Source of the DNA: Ilyonectria destructans
Taxonomy: Eukaryota; Ascomycota; Sordariomycetes; Hypocreales; Nectriaceae
Reading direction: 5' to 3'
Assembly: GCA_020740775.1 (NCBI GenBank)
Contig: JAHEWK010000002.1
Coordinates: forward strand, 4,774,001 to 4,838,000
Length of the DNA stretch: 64,000 bases
The position numbers were made by a program, and so were the translations under genes. The notes under the pieces are model-generated. The model made no database searches. It worked only from the letters and a program-made list of their open reading frames with translations, and was not told the origin of the DNA. Positions within the stretch are counted from its first letter, which is position 1, and the number at the start of each line of letters is the position of its first letter. Shown piece after piece: positions 22,678 through 37,126 of this stretch.

Positions 22678-23769
22678 ATGCAAGAAGCCCATGTTTTTCA
22701 AGCTTTACGAGGCATATGGCCTCATATTCCCGACGACGATTTCCGACAGGATATATACTCCAACTTCATGACATTTGTCCATCTACAAATGAAATTCGAC
22801 TCGACATGGCCAAAATCATCCGGTCAAATAGCCGTGACTGGACATCACATTGTGTCCTTAATATGCGAACTTGCTCAAGCGAACGATTTATTATCTTCCA
22901 AAGAACGAGCCATCGAGTCAGCGACAAGGCTGACATCTTTCGACTCGCCATCAATGGAGCCTGCTCTATCGTTTGCCTACCTGGACCTCGCATTACGCAT
23001 CATGTTCTTGTTAGATATTCGAGCAGCTCCGCAAGAAAGCTACCCTTCACCGACTTTTACTCCTGCACCATTTGTAAAATGGGAAAGTGGTTCTAGTCTT
23101 GAAGAATCTATCAAATCACACTTCTTCAGTCGACAGTCTTTCACGACAAGTACAAGTACTGGCAGGATCGACGCTACGTTATCAATACCATATTTATGCA
23201 ACACCAAGAACTTCCGAGTGTTCTGGACGTCCAATCTTGCAGACCACTTAAGCATCAACTGGAAATCGCGAATCATCAACGTTTATGAACATAAAATCGT
23301 TCTTTGGAATCATCTTCAAACTCCTAAACGAACAATCATTCCCCACACAATACTCGGGGAAGCTATAGACACCCTCAACCTTATTTTCCCTTTGGGCGAT
23401 CCTCTCACAAAATTGTTTCTGCAACAAAACGGCAAATCATTCTACGGTTTAGGCTACTGCGGCAGGCCGAGGGATTCCTGCTTAGATTTGGGGCATTTCC
23501 AACATTGGAAGCATCGAATTGCTGACTTGGTAGAGATTATGAACCAGGAACCTCGTGGTTTAAAGCAATTAGCTCTGGAAAGGAATGGGAAAAACCTCTT
23601 ACCTTTCTTGACCTTCTGGGTTGCAATTGGCGTTGCTCTCCTAGCCTTTCTCAGCATTCCCTTTGGTATTGTTTCGATGTATTACTCCAAGATGCAGTAC
23701 GAGCTAGCTCGAGATCAAGCTTGCCTAGATCCGGAGGCTCGGCAGTCTTTATCGCGGTACTGCACGTAG
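22678..23769 (+). CDS. Helical protein with C-terminal membrane segment (module A partner)
   Basis: A single exon, 363 residues from the ATG at 22678 (frame open from 22657 without an ATG). The protein is mostly helical with no known enzymatic motif. A segment reading FWTSNLADHLSINW, then INVYEHKIVLWNHL, then KRTIIP and IDTLNLIFPLGDP, aligns with the module B protein in the same order. Near the end an HWKHRIADLVEIMNQEPRGL stretch precedes a hydrophobic helix (LLPFLTFWVAIGVALLAF and on) and a short polar tail, so one C-terminal membrane span is likely. I know this arrangement as a widespread unnamed fungal family. It is divergent from the trypsin-fold gene and shares its promoter region. A role as a membrane effector or partner of the protease is inferred from context only. 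Confidence 0.78.
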   Translation: MQEAHVFQALRGIWPHIPDDDFRQDIYSNFMTFVHLQMKFDSTWPKSSGQIAVTGHHIVSLICELAQANDLLSSKERAIESATRLTSFDSPSMEPALSFAYLDLALRIMFLLDIRAAPQESYPSPTFTPAPFVKWESGSSLEESIKSHFFSRQSFTTSTSTGRIDATLSIPYLCNTKNFRVFWTSNLADHLSINWKSRIINVYEHKIVLWNHLQTPKRTIIPHTILGEAIDTLNLIFPLGDPLTKLFLQQNGKSFYGLGYCGRPRDSCLDLGHFQHWKHRIADLVEIMNQEPRGLKQLALERNGKNLLPFLTFWVAIGVALLAFLSIPFGIVSMYYSKMQYELARDQACLDPEARQSLSRYCT

Positions 23770-24908
23770 GATGAAGCCCATTAAATACTAAAATTATGTA
23801 TCACTTTTCTCGTGAATATTTATTTGGCACACCCAACTGTTGCCTATTATTTCAAGGCATTCCAAATTCACAAGTATGAACTGGCTAATTGCCACAGCCC
23901 ACACAGGGAACCCTAAATAGGGAAGAGAAGGGTCCACCGTGTCTGCAAAACCTCATGGATTGCAACTAATCCCATCGCTCAACCTCACCCTCTGGCCCTA
24001 CTAGAGCATAAACTCCAAGTCTTCCGATTAACCTATACTAACACATCTGGAGTCAATGTGATTGTTACATACATGGAGTTGATATTGGTCGACTCTCAGT
24101 GTACTTAGTTATCACTTGCGTCTCGAGGTAAGTATCCCTTAGCTTGTTAACCAGTTGTCATCGGTACGTGTTTCAGTTGACTTCTAAGTGTTACAGGTAC
24201 TGAATCATCTACAAAATCTACAATTCCGCTGTTCATGTTATTTCCCGACCCCGTATACACCCTTTTCACCCGTAGTCCTCTTTCCCATCGCGACAGCCTC
24301 ACTCGCAACCGGTCCTGGTGTCTAAAAGTCTACCATTAGCTAGTTGGGCTTCGTATTCCCTATTATAAAACATACGTTGCAGATATTATAATGACGCCTT
24401 GGTCTGATCATCGTGGATGATGTATGATGACCCGTTTGCATACTGAATAGGTCTGTTGTCAAAACTGGTTCGAAAGCCGGGTATTTTTATTTTCATGACG
24501 GAGCCCAAGTTTGATAAAAAATATGATTCAACAGACAAGACAGAAGCACAATGACGAAGATAGAAGTAATATAAATACAAATGCGCCCAGATATCGGGCT
24601 ACTATTAAACTATTAGATTGAGGCGAGGTATACGATTGGACACCGGTCATTTCAACTGCCTGCCAATGTGCAAAAGAGGCAAAGCGGGGCTGATTGGTAT
24701 GAACAGCCAGTGCAGCCTCAATATCAGACTTGGGCTAGTACTCTCAAGAGTTTATGCGAATATCTAAATGAGGCGAATTGAATGATTGGGTACGAGCTCT
24801 TGACCCAACCCTAGCATTGGACTTGCGTCATTTATGATGTCCATCCCATAAGAATAGTGATGAGCGAGCCAAAACACCAATCCACAAGCGGGTCCATCGA
24901 GATCCAAT
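23770..24908. other. Intergenic region between module A and the tRNA-Leu gene
   Basis: AT-rich, no supported gene. The 64-codon minus frame at 24386-24580 has no recognisable domain. No duplication boundary was detected by eye. Confidence 0.45.
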
Positions 24909-25010
24909 GGTGAGATGGCCGAGTTGGTTATGGCGCCAGGTTAAGGTCAACCTTAACACCTCAATTTCCTGGTGGAGCAATCCTCCTGGGTTCGAATCCC
25001 AGTCTCATCA
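24909..25010 (+). tRNA. tRNA-Leu (anticodon AAG) with a 20-nt intron
   Basis: The acceptor stem GGTGAGA pairs with TCTCATC at 25003-25009, followed by discriminator A. The anticodon stem is CCAGG/CCTGG with loop TTAAGG, giving anticodon AAG. The intron occupies 24947-24966, directly after position 37. A long variable arm (TGGAGCAATCCTCC) fits a leucine tRNA, and the T arm is CTGGG-TTCGAAT-CCCAG. A T-run terminator follows at 25011. The gene sits between the two mirror-image modules. Confidence 0.92.
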
Positions 25011-25714
25011 TTTTTTGTCATTTGGAGTGACTGCGCTGACGAATATACCGTATGTCGAGTACAATTGCACGGATGCATTGACTGTCTGTCTGTCCATTAT
25101 TAATGTCACAAATTTTGATGACGAGGCTATTTGCTTTTTACCTGTTCAACGAGACCAGGCTCAATTTCACTGCAAGATGAACATGAAGTTCGGAGGGTTC
25201 AAGTAATAGTGCACATCTCGCTCACCACACATTCACTGCAACTTCGTGTTGAGTTGCTCTTACAGTTACCACGTTGCCGCAATATAGAACGTTAGATTTA
25301 AATTAAGAAAAAGTATACTGTCCCTTTTGCTCGGTTTATGATCATCTTAACTTCAATCAACCCAGTGCTATACTAACCAAATCCCAATTCTCGGGACCCT
25401 AGACCTGTGCACCTGTATGAAGTTTGGAGCCGGTTCAGCCCGACGAGTCCCAAATCTGGTGCGGCAATTTTCCTATTCGCTGACGTGCGAGTTTTCACAA
25501 ATGCGAGGGTGAGCGTAGCCCTCATACCTAACCAGCCTGGGTGTTCATATCATTCAAAAAACAGATCCTGCGTAAAAGCGTAACGATTTGAAAGAACATT
25601 GAACAAATTCGAGTTCACTACTTGATTGTGAAAATTAAAACTGTTGAACATCCGTTTCCTGCAACCACAGCTCGTTCCAAAGTGGTGCACAGCAAATATG
25701 CCCCCTTTCGCAAT
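25011..25714. other. Intergenic region between tRNA-Leu and module B
   Basis: AT-rich, starting with the tRNA terminator T-run. No gene recognised; contains the 3' flank of the leftward helical gene. Confidence 0.5.
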
Positions 25715-26940
25715 TTAGCCAGGATGCTTCCACGCCTCATATGCGACCCAGGCTTGAAATATACCCACGGCAAGCCCAAATATACCTAATAAAACAGCTA
25801 TAATAACACCAACAAGTGTCGCCATCATCACGTGTCTCGCTTTACTTCTTTTGTCCATCCAAACTTCCAACAAGCTTCGAGGTTTGGGGTTTTCAATTTC
25901 GTCAAATAGATCCATAAGCCGAGACCCCCAAAACCAGTAGCTTGTCTCAGATTCATTCTGTCGCTGATACAATGTAGTGCCGAAGCGCAAGCAATCGGGA
26001 TCGAAAAGCTCTTTCGAGACAAGCGACCGAAGTAAGGACTGAGAATCTGAGTCTAAAGGGAAGAGGATTCGCAGAGATTGTAGAGTTTCAAGAGCCAGCT
26101 GTCGTGGTATAATTTCCCTTCAATCATAAGAGGTTTGTAACGTTCTCGAAACGCGAAGTTTACTCACCTTGATGTGCTGCCCGTTTCTGACGGCTCTTCG
26201 AGAACTGACGATCTGAGGTGTTCTCGTAACACGCTAGTGAGGTGATAAATCTCCAATATCCCCGTTTTCTGATCTAATCTCAAGTGATCTCGCAGCTCTG
26301 TTGTTCCTTGGATCTTCAGGCCAGCAATTCGTTTGAGCTTAATTGCTGATAACTCTGATTTTATGTCGATAGGCGATTCACATCCTCCATCCAAACTTGG
26401 ATGCTCCCTAAATGGAAAGGTAGATGTCGTAAAGTCAGCTGCGGATTGATCACTTCTCCAGACGCATGGTTCTCTTCCAGATTCCAAGAGACCTCCACTT
26501 TGGTTTTCGACACAGCAACTGACCATGAGGAGGACCCTCATAGCCAAGTTGAAGGCCCGGTGTTGGTCGTCTAGCGAGGGCAGCTCTCCATTTTCATTGC
26601 TTCTAATAGCGAAATGAGATGTCGACAGTTCGCTTCGAGGAGCAGATGGCCGTTCCTGCAAAAGCTCAATGATTTCAAATAAGTCTTCATGGCCTCTCAA
26701 CGCCCGTGGAGCATCAGGCATAAAGGATTCTGGGACGTATGATCCTGCGACTTCTTCGTAATATCGGAAGAATGGCCCAAGTCGCAGAAGTCGGCGCTGT
26801 GGACATTCTTGCCCTTCGCATGGCTTGGCAGTAGAGCAGGCAGTACATGATGTCCAGCCCCAGAGAATCCGACACAAGGTCTGGAATCGAGCATCATTCA
26901 CGCCATCAAGCGGACACAGAAAAGTATTCAAATCGGCCAT
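25715..26940 (-). CDS. Helical protein with C-terminal membrane segment (module B partner)
   Basis: Exons 26940-26168 and 26117-25715 join in phase 2 across a 50-nt intron (donor gtgagt, acceptor gaag), giving 391 residues. The join yields SREIIPRQLALETLQSLRIL then FPLDSD, which aligns with KRTIIP, IDTLNLIFPLGDP of the module A protein; another acceptor (after ccacgacag) breaks the frame, so this choice is well supported. Upstream, ELRDHLRLDQ and LEIYHLTSVLREHL match the A protein's ADHLSINW and INVYEHKIVLWNHL. The N-terminus has several Cys (CTACSTAKPCEGQECPQRR), absent from A. A single hydrophobic span (VMMATLVGVIIAVLLGIFGL and on) lies near the end, followed by an aromatic-rich tail. Divergent from the trypsin-fold/RfeG-like gene. 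Function unknown; the link to the protease is by context. Confidence 0.78.
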
Positions 26941-27020
26941 AACGTAAGGGAATTTAACATGGACGAAGACAACCAGATCACTTGGTTCCGTGTAATGACT
27001 TTCTCCGGTACGCCTCGCTT

Positions 27021-27035
27021 ATGGCGCAGCGCCAT
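27021..27035. repeat. Perfect inverted repeat in the module B promoter
   Basis: ATGGCGC-A-GCGCCAT, two 7-nt arms around one base. A looser outer pair, GCCTCG at 27012-27017 and CGAGGC at 27046-27051, encloses it; the outer right arm is part of the shared 19-nt element. The form suits a dimeric regulator site. The module A promoter keeps ATGGCG and CAGCG here but not the perfect symmetry. Confidence 0.6.
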
Positions 27036-27044
27036 GCTGCCAAA

Positions 27045-27063
27045 ACGAGGCATCCAATCATGT
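27045..27063 (+). promoter_or_regulatory. Shared module element, copy B
   Basis: Reads ACGAGGCATCCAATCATGT, one base different from the copy at 22437-22455. Both copies lie on the plus strand although the gene order of the modules is mirrored, so relative to the protease gene the element is reversed, which suits a site serving both directions. Confidence 0.65.
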
Positions 27064-27287
27064 AACCAACACTTCAGCAACCATCATCCATGGCATGTGA
27101 TTAGCCACAAAAATGCACATCTTGAGGCCGTGAAGAAGGCAGTGTACTCTTCTACGCTGTGACTGGTTCCAACCCCGCTCACGGTTTCAAGCCCAGCGAG
27201 GCCTTCACTGTACTGCTCGCAATCGCTTTCTGCCTCATTCTCAGCGTCGAGAAGTGGCATACAGATATGCTTTCAAGAACCAGTACT

Positions 27288-30074
27288 ATGGCCGACGTTC
27301 AAATTGAGAGAGGCCACAGTTTACCTCTCTCAAAACTCGACACTGTACCTGAGAGCTCCCCGGTAGCTGATTTGGGGCCAAGAACAGCCAAGGCCATCCA
27401 GGATCCCAACGATGAGGCAACAGTGACAATTCCGCCAGGAGCTTGCAAAGAGACACACTCGACGATCGCCACTCTTCCAAGGGCCACTCCGTTCCCATTG
27501 GAGAACGAGAAAGGCCTATTCGAGTTCAAGATGGACGTTGCCGCGACGAAACTCGCTCGGTTCAGAGAAATCGTGCCGGAAATTGAGCGGCTCCTTCTTA
27601 ACTACCTACAGTCTGCCAAACAATTCTTTAGGAGTTCTATTCCTATCAAAGCTATAGCAATCCGATACTTGGTTATTGGGAAGGACGTCTCTGATGCCAA
27701 GGACTGCCTTGTCGTTTTCTGTTCCACGGCACAGTACAAACGTATAAAGCGTTTTTTCGAGAATCACAAAGGCGCCAAAGCTTTGTGTGAGCCGCCCGAT
27801 TTGTCGGCTCCATTCTTCAGGGTCATCATCAGTCCCCGACCTCTCAATTTGACAGTTGGAGAGGAGCACAATCGGCTTCAACACAACTTGGCGGTGTCTT
27901 CAAACTCGGCGACTAAAGTATCCGACTCTGAACCTAATCGAGACAGGATCGCTAGCCCTTCGCCCATCGAAGTATATTGCTCTCCAGCTCAGCTATCTCA
28001 AGAGACATTATGCGGGGCTCCCATCCGATTTGTTAATGGATTGGGAGAGGTTCTACATGGAACCTTTGGTGGTATTATCAAGGTAGTCCAGAGTGACGGA
28101 GATTTCCAATTATATGGACTGACAGCTAGCCATGGCTTCGTGGACTGGCAACCTTCTTCCGTGTCGTCTGACTCGGGTCTTGCCACTGACGAAATGTATT
28201 TTGATGAAGAAACCCGCAGGCTTATCCAACTGGAACATTCCGACGGAATGGGAGATGAAATATGTTCCGAGGGCGAAGACAATGAGCAAGAACATCAGCG
28301 CTCCTTAATTCGCGCCGATGTTGACCGGGTATCGATTTCCGAGTGGTCATTCGTCGAGTCACAAAAGCTCGGTAACATTCTCAACCTGTTTAAAGACTAC
28401 ACTGATTGTGAGGATCAATACCTTGACTGGGCTTTGTTTACATTGGATCCTACTGTCTATCGGCCAAACCTGTTCTTCTCCGAAACTAAAACTCGGAAAT
28501 TTCAATTGACGGCTGCCTCTGGGAAATCTCTGCCAGAAACAGGATGCCACCCCGTCGTCATCATGGGACGACCCTCTCAAGGCTCCAAGTCTGGCAGTCT
28601 CTCAACCATGCCCACGAGGGTTTTACTAGCCCCAGGAAAGGGATTCGTTGATGTCTATACGTTGAGTTTAGACACTGGTTCCGGTAAGGTTGCTGTGAGC
28701 CTATCCCTAATAGAGCTAATAATTGCAGTATCAAGCGGAGACTCTGGTTCATGGGTAATCGACCCGGTAATGGCAAAGGTATATGGGCACATCATTGCGA
28801 CTGATATGCTGGGCGAGGTGTACGTGATTCCTCTTGAAAGCATCTTTGAGGACATACGACGATACTACCAGGCAAATTCCGTCCAAATATCCTCTCTCTC
28901 TGACTTTGAAACCAAACGCAAGTCCCATGGTAATCAAGCCGAACATATGACAGAGCGTTCAGATGGTACGCCTTCTCACGTCGGTGACCACGAGGGTGCT
29001 CCTGAGTCTAGCCGTGTAGATCAGGCAACTAAACCTACCTCACCAATGCCGCAACCAGTGGTCCACCCGTCTAGCTCAAACACAAGTCGCAAACGCAGTG
29101 CACCTAACCCGGGCAGCTTAGGTCTTGGTACCTTGGAGGAGAAGCAGGAGCCTACGAGCGGACGAGGGAGCCGACGAGGAAGACACAGTTACCCCATTGA
29201 TGATACCGGCCCTTGGCGTGGTGCCATACGACAGAACGAATATTTCGTGCCTCGAGATGGCATCGACCGCGAAGTCATCTCTGCTGACATCACTCGCTAC
29301 CTAGGCAATAACGCCCTAGTTCGTCCCGGTCACTATGAGGTATGATATGTTTATCATGGTGTTCTCTGTACCTTGCAGCATGTCCGCCATTCAGACGCTA
29401 CCCCAAACTTGCTCACATTAGATTCAATGGCTGATTGGTCTCTCCATAGCACCCGCAAACCGGCCAAGTCGTCCAAGGTTACTATATCACCGCCCACCGG
29501 AATCTGACAACGGTATGTTCTCTCCGCCTGCAAATGTAACTCGTTCTACGCATTTTACGTGTGTGGGCTAGTACGGTTGGACTCTAACCGCACTTCACAG
29601 GCCATGATCGAAGATCTCAAGGCAGACTCCGCACGATGGGATAGCGAGAGACGAGCGCAGACTTCGCGCAATACTACTGGAGGTATTCATGCCTCGAGAA
29701 ATGCCAGTGGTGTTCCCGCAAGACACTCATCTAACTCACCTGTAGTACAATACTGGGACTCCGAGACGCACCAGTCGCGCCAACACAATGGCCCCACCGA
29801 TGCTTCCTACCAGCAGGATCCCTATGCCCGTGACTCCGGCTTTGACGGCCCCAGATACCCAGGCGCAAACGCTCCCGGATACACTGGTCCCGCTGGCTCA
29901 GAATACCAGCCACAGGTCTATGCAGCCCCAAGTGGTGTGTATAGTAGTTACCTGCAGCCCGCCCAAACCGCCTCCAGTGCAATACAACCAGGATATCCAG
30001 CAACCACTTCTACCTTCCATCCTGCCCAGAGTTCTGTATTGGATCAAGCTTTGCGGCCTGTGAAGGACCCTTAA
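27288..30074 (+). CDS. Trypsin-fold protein fused to an RfeG-like C-terminal domain (module B)
   Basis: Exons 27288-29339, 29450-29512 and 29601-30074, both joins phase 0, about 862 residues. An N-terminal domain (IRYLVIGKDVSDAKDCLVV and on) precedes a trypsin-like fold with His282 (LTASHGF), Asp380 (YLDWALFTL) and Ser486 (SSGDSGSWVI), then VYGHIIATDMLGEVYVIPLE, as in the family. After a Ser/Pro-rich linker the last 230 residues read YFVPRDGIDREVISADITRY, VRPGHYEHPQTGQ, GYYITAHRNL and MIEDLKADSARWDSERR, then a Tyr/Pro/Gln/Ser-rich tail; this resembles fungal proteins annotated as transcription factor RfeG. The two parts share one open exon, so the fusion is seen directly, although an unrecognised gene boundary near 28950-29100 remains possible. 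The Met at 27288 has a good context; a Met at 27267 is also in frame. Divergent from the helical gene at 26940. Confidence 0.76.
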
Positions 30075-31396
30075 GCCGCTACGGGAATGAACATGACTTA
30101 GAGTTTGTTGGAACACGCTTCTGATGCCATGTGTGATTGCCCAGCCACTGCAAGGGCTTCCACCCAGAAAGCGGCGAATTTACTTGAGAGACTTTGATTT
30201 TGGAGCCTCGATTTTTAGTCAATTTCTCTTAATCTACTGCTACTCATATTTCCCTTCGTCTCCCTTAAACTGCGAGTTCCATGACTTAATGTGTCATACT
30301 GTCACCCCTCAGGTTACTCATTGCACAATAGTTTCTACTGCCAGGGAAAGTATCAGTTGGTGATTTCTAGTCAGTAGGGCCGCCAAAAGCATCTACAAAG
30401 ATTCGGAAATTACATCTGCGAGAGCTGGGAGCCCGTACTCGGCTCACATGCAATCCCACCGCTACTACTCTGAGAAGGCGGTACTCCGAGGTTTTAATCC
30501 GCGGCATAAACATTCGAATATTTCTCTGCCCATTGATAGGTGTCTCTTCAACGCGTCAGATGGCAAATCCGGTATTTGTCCATCGAAAGCCAAAAGGCGA
30601 TCTGGTCGTGCTGTTCCCTGGCGGGAACGGTCCATACTTGCTGCGGCCAGTGAAAAGGGAAGATAAATCTAACCCTAAAAGGTGTGGATTTATTGTCGAG
30701 TGCTTTGTAGAGGGGATTATGTATTGGAATTTCAAAGCAACTGGGTGGATGAGCAGATCTTTGTCTTGGTGCAACACATCAGTGTTCTTCCGCCCCGTTC
30801 TAAATGGGTAGTTACTGTCCGGCCTCCCGATCGGCGTAGTGCCTCCTTAATTCTGAAGTTATCCGGGATCACTTTCGGGTTCGGTCTCGACGATTTCTCC
30901 GTTGAACCATTGAATCATGAAATCTGTCATACCCACCTCGTATTCTTTTGTGGATAATTGTTTCATCACCCGCACACACGCCAATAAAGTCGCACGCGTG
31001 TTGGGGATCTACAAGGGCTCCGGAACTCGGCTCATAAATATGCGACGCTGCAGCCCTGTCCTCCGTTTCGAAATAGTAGCCCAGTGGAGCGCTTGTTCAT
31101 TTGTTTTCCCACCAAAGAAGATCTACTTGTTAGTATGCTCCATTGTTTCTCAGTCTCCCACTTCGGAACCTTTTGTGCCGATCCGCTTTTCTGGTTTTGT
31201 CAGGGCTTGCTGAGCCTGGCAACTCAAGCATCATACCATAATTAAGGGGGACGTTTCGAGCGAATAGTCCACCAATCATGCCATCTGCTAAGAGGCGGTG
31301 ACCTGGAATAGACGTCTATAACTATGACAGCCCTACGGTATTCTTGGCTCAGCAAGTCCTCTTTCTCAAGTGTCAATCAGTTCTGAATCAATCACA
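30075..31396. other. Intergenic region with an unassigned degraded-looking frame
   Basis: A frame at 30533-30811 reads VFVHRKPKGDLVVLFPGGNG and KRCGFIVECFVEGIMYW, then appears to continue one frame over as DEQIFVLVQHISVLPPRSKW. This could be a decayed gene, but I cannot assign a family. The rest, to 31396, is the upstream region of the secreted-protein gene. Confidence 0.35.
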
Positions 31397-32246
31397 ATGC
31401 CTTCCTCTAACCAGATCCTTTCTGCGCTGGCCGCAGTCGCCATCACCTCTGCCAACGCGGCCATGGGCCCTGCGTTCAGCACCGGCCCCGTCGCCGACAA
31501 CTCCTTCATCCGCGAGTCGACTTCCACACTCGTCCTACCCAATGTTCCCAGCGGCGGCTCTACCGATGGTATCACTTCCCTCTGGGTTGGCATGGGCACG
31601 TCCAACGGTGACTTGATCCAGTCGATTGCCGACAACTGGCAATCCTCTTCCTGGGAGATATACGCCTATACCCTCCTGAAGACTGGAGGTAAATTCTGAT
31701 CTTTATATGATTTGAAGTCCAAGCACTTGATGCTAACGTAACTATTAGACAACTCCCAGATGCCTGTTCAGGGCCCGTCTGGCTCCGCCGGCGAGGGTGA
31801 CAAGATTACGATGCACTGTAAGTGCCAACGCCCTTTCCCCTAATGCAGCGAGGGACGAACACTTACTCCAATCTTTTACAGACAAGTTCGATGACTCCAC
31901 TGGTAACTACACTCAGACCGTCTCGATCAACGGCAACACTGTTTCCACCCTCTCTACCAGCGACGGTCATGCTCAGGGTTGGGGCTCCGCCGTTGAGTGC
32001 GCTGAGGATAACTGTGGTACCGTTGGCGCCCATTGTAAGCCCTTTCTAGTTTGTGTACCTGGCAATTGGAACTAACTGTGACTAGCCTGGATCGACACCA
32101 AGATCATCCTGGATGTCGCTGACCCCAACTACATCAACACTCTTGGCAAGGCCGAAGGTGTCACCGGCGACATGTCTACCAACGATGGTGGAAAGACCTG
32201 GACTGTCACCACTATTGACATCCCCGAGTTCAGCTTCGCTTCTTAA
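31397..32246 (+). CDS. Small secreted protein, beta-rich, unknown function
   Basis: Four exons (31397-31688, 31749-31817, 31882-32034, 32086-32246), all joins phase 1, give 224 residues. The first 21 form a signal peptide ending SANA before AMGPAF. The mature chain is rich in Ser, Thr, Gly and Asn with alternating Trp/Tyr: TSLWVGMGTSNGD, WEIYAYTLLKTGG, ITMHYKFDDSTGNY, GWGSAVECAEDNCGTVGAHS and a final SFAS. The pattern suggests a concanavalin-like or related beta-sandwich; it vaguely recalls eqolisin-type folds, but no catalytic Gln/Glu pair could be placed. Two cysteines (VECAEDNCG) may form a disulfide. Likely an extracellular protein; function not assignable. Confidence 0.85.
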
Positions 32247-32724
32247 GTGCTAAGAGTTTGACTCGAGTGTAAATATGTATCTAGCTTGGCATTAGATTAT
32301 GCTTTTTTACTTCTGTATGTAGCCCTTGAGCTGAGATTCTCAGCAAAATGACAAATTCAACCATGATATGGCATCTTGAACTCTTAATTTGGCCAAGCTG
32401 TTCTAAACTACCTGCACTTGCTACTTGCCGAGGACTTCGTCGATACATAGTATAGCCCTGGGCTCGGCGGAACTACAAGAGACTTGCTGATTAGGGCACA
32501 GTAAGGTCTCAGAGAAGGGTTCGGAAGTAATGCCACCAATTACATAGAGTATGCATAGTGGCTCACCACAAGACCACCTTCAGCTTAGGTCAGAGCGGCA
32601 TTAGTTTAGCAATACATATCAAGATGGAAATTGTTAAGCGCAACTGTCAGAATATGCAATATGCTATAGTTTTACAATATATACATGTAGAATCTAGAAT
32701 GTCCTCGCAAGTGCAGAATATTCT
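32247..32724. other. Intergenic region between convergent genes
   Basis: 3' flanks of the secreted-protein gene and the catalase-peroxidase gene. Nothing else seen. Confidence 0.5.

Positions 32725-37126
<4,402 letters not shown>

Larger units (their letters stand above)
26941..27287. promoter_or_regulatory. Bidirectional promoter of module B
   Basis: About 350 nt between divergent starts. It holds the perfect 15-nt inverted repeat at 27021-27035 and the 19-nt element at 27045-27063 shared with the other module. A short plus-strand frame at 26959-27162 is judged non-coding. Confidence 0.65.

Noticed and set aside
24907..25206. 99-codon plus-strand frame
   Set aside because: It reads straight through the tRNA-Leu gene; the tRNA explains the sequence and the peptide has no domain.
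26101..26167. Alternative acceptor after ccacgacag for the module B helical gene
   Set aside because: It shifts the frame and leads to a stop after 15 codons; the earlier gaag acceptor gives the IIP...ILFPL block shared with module A.
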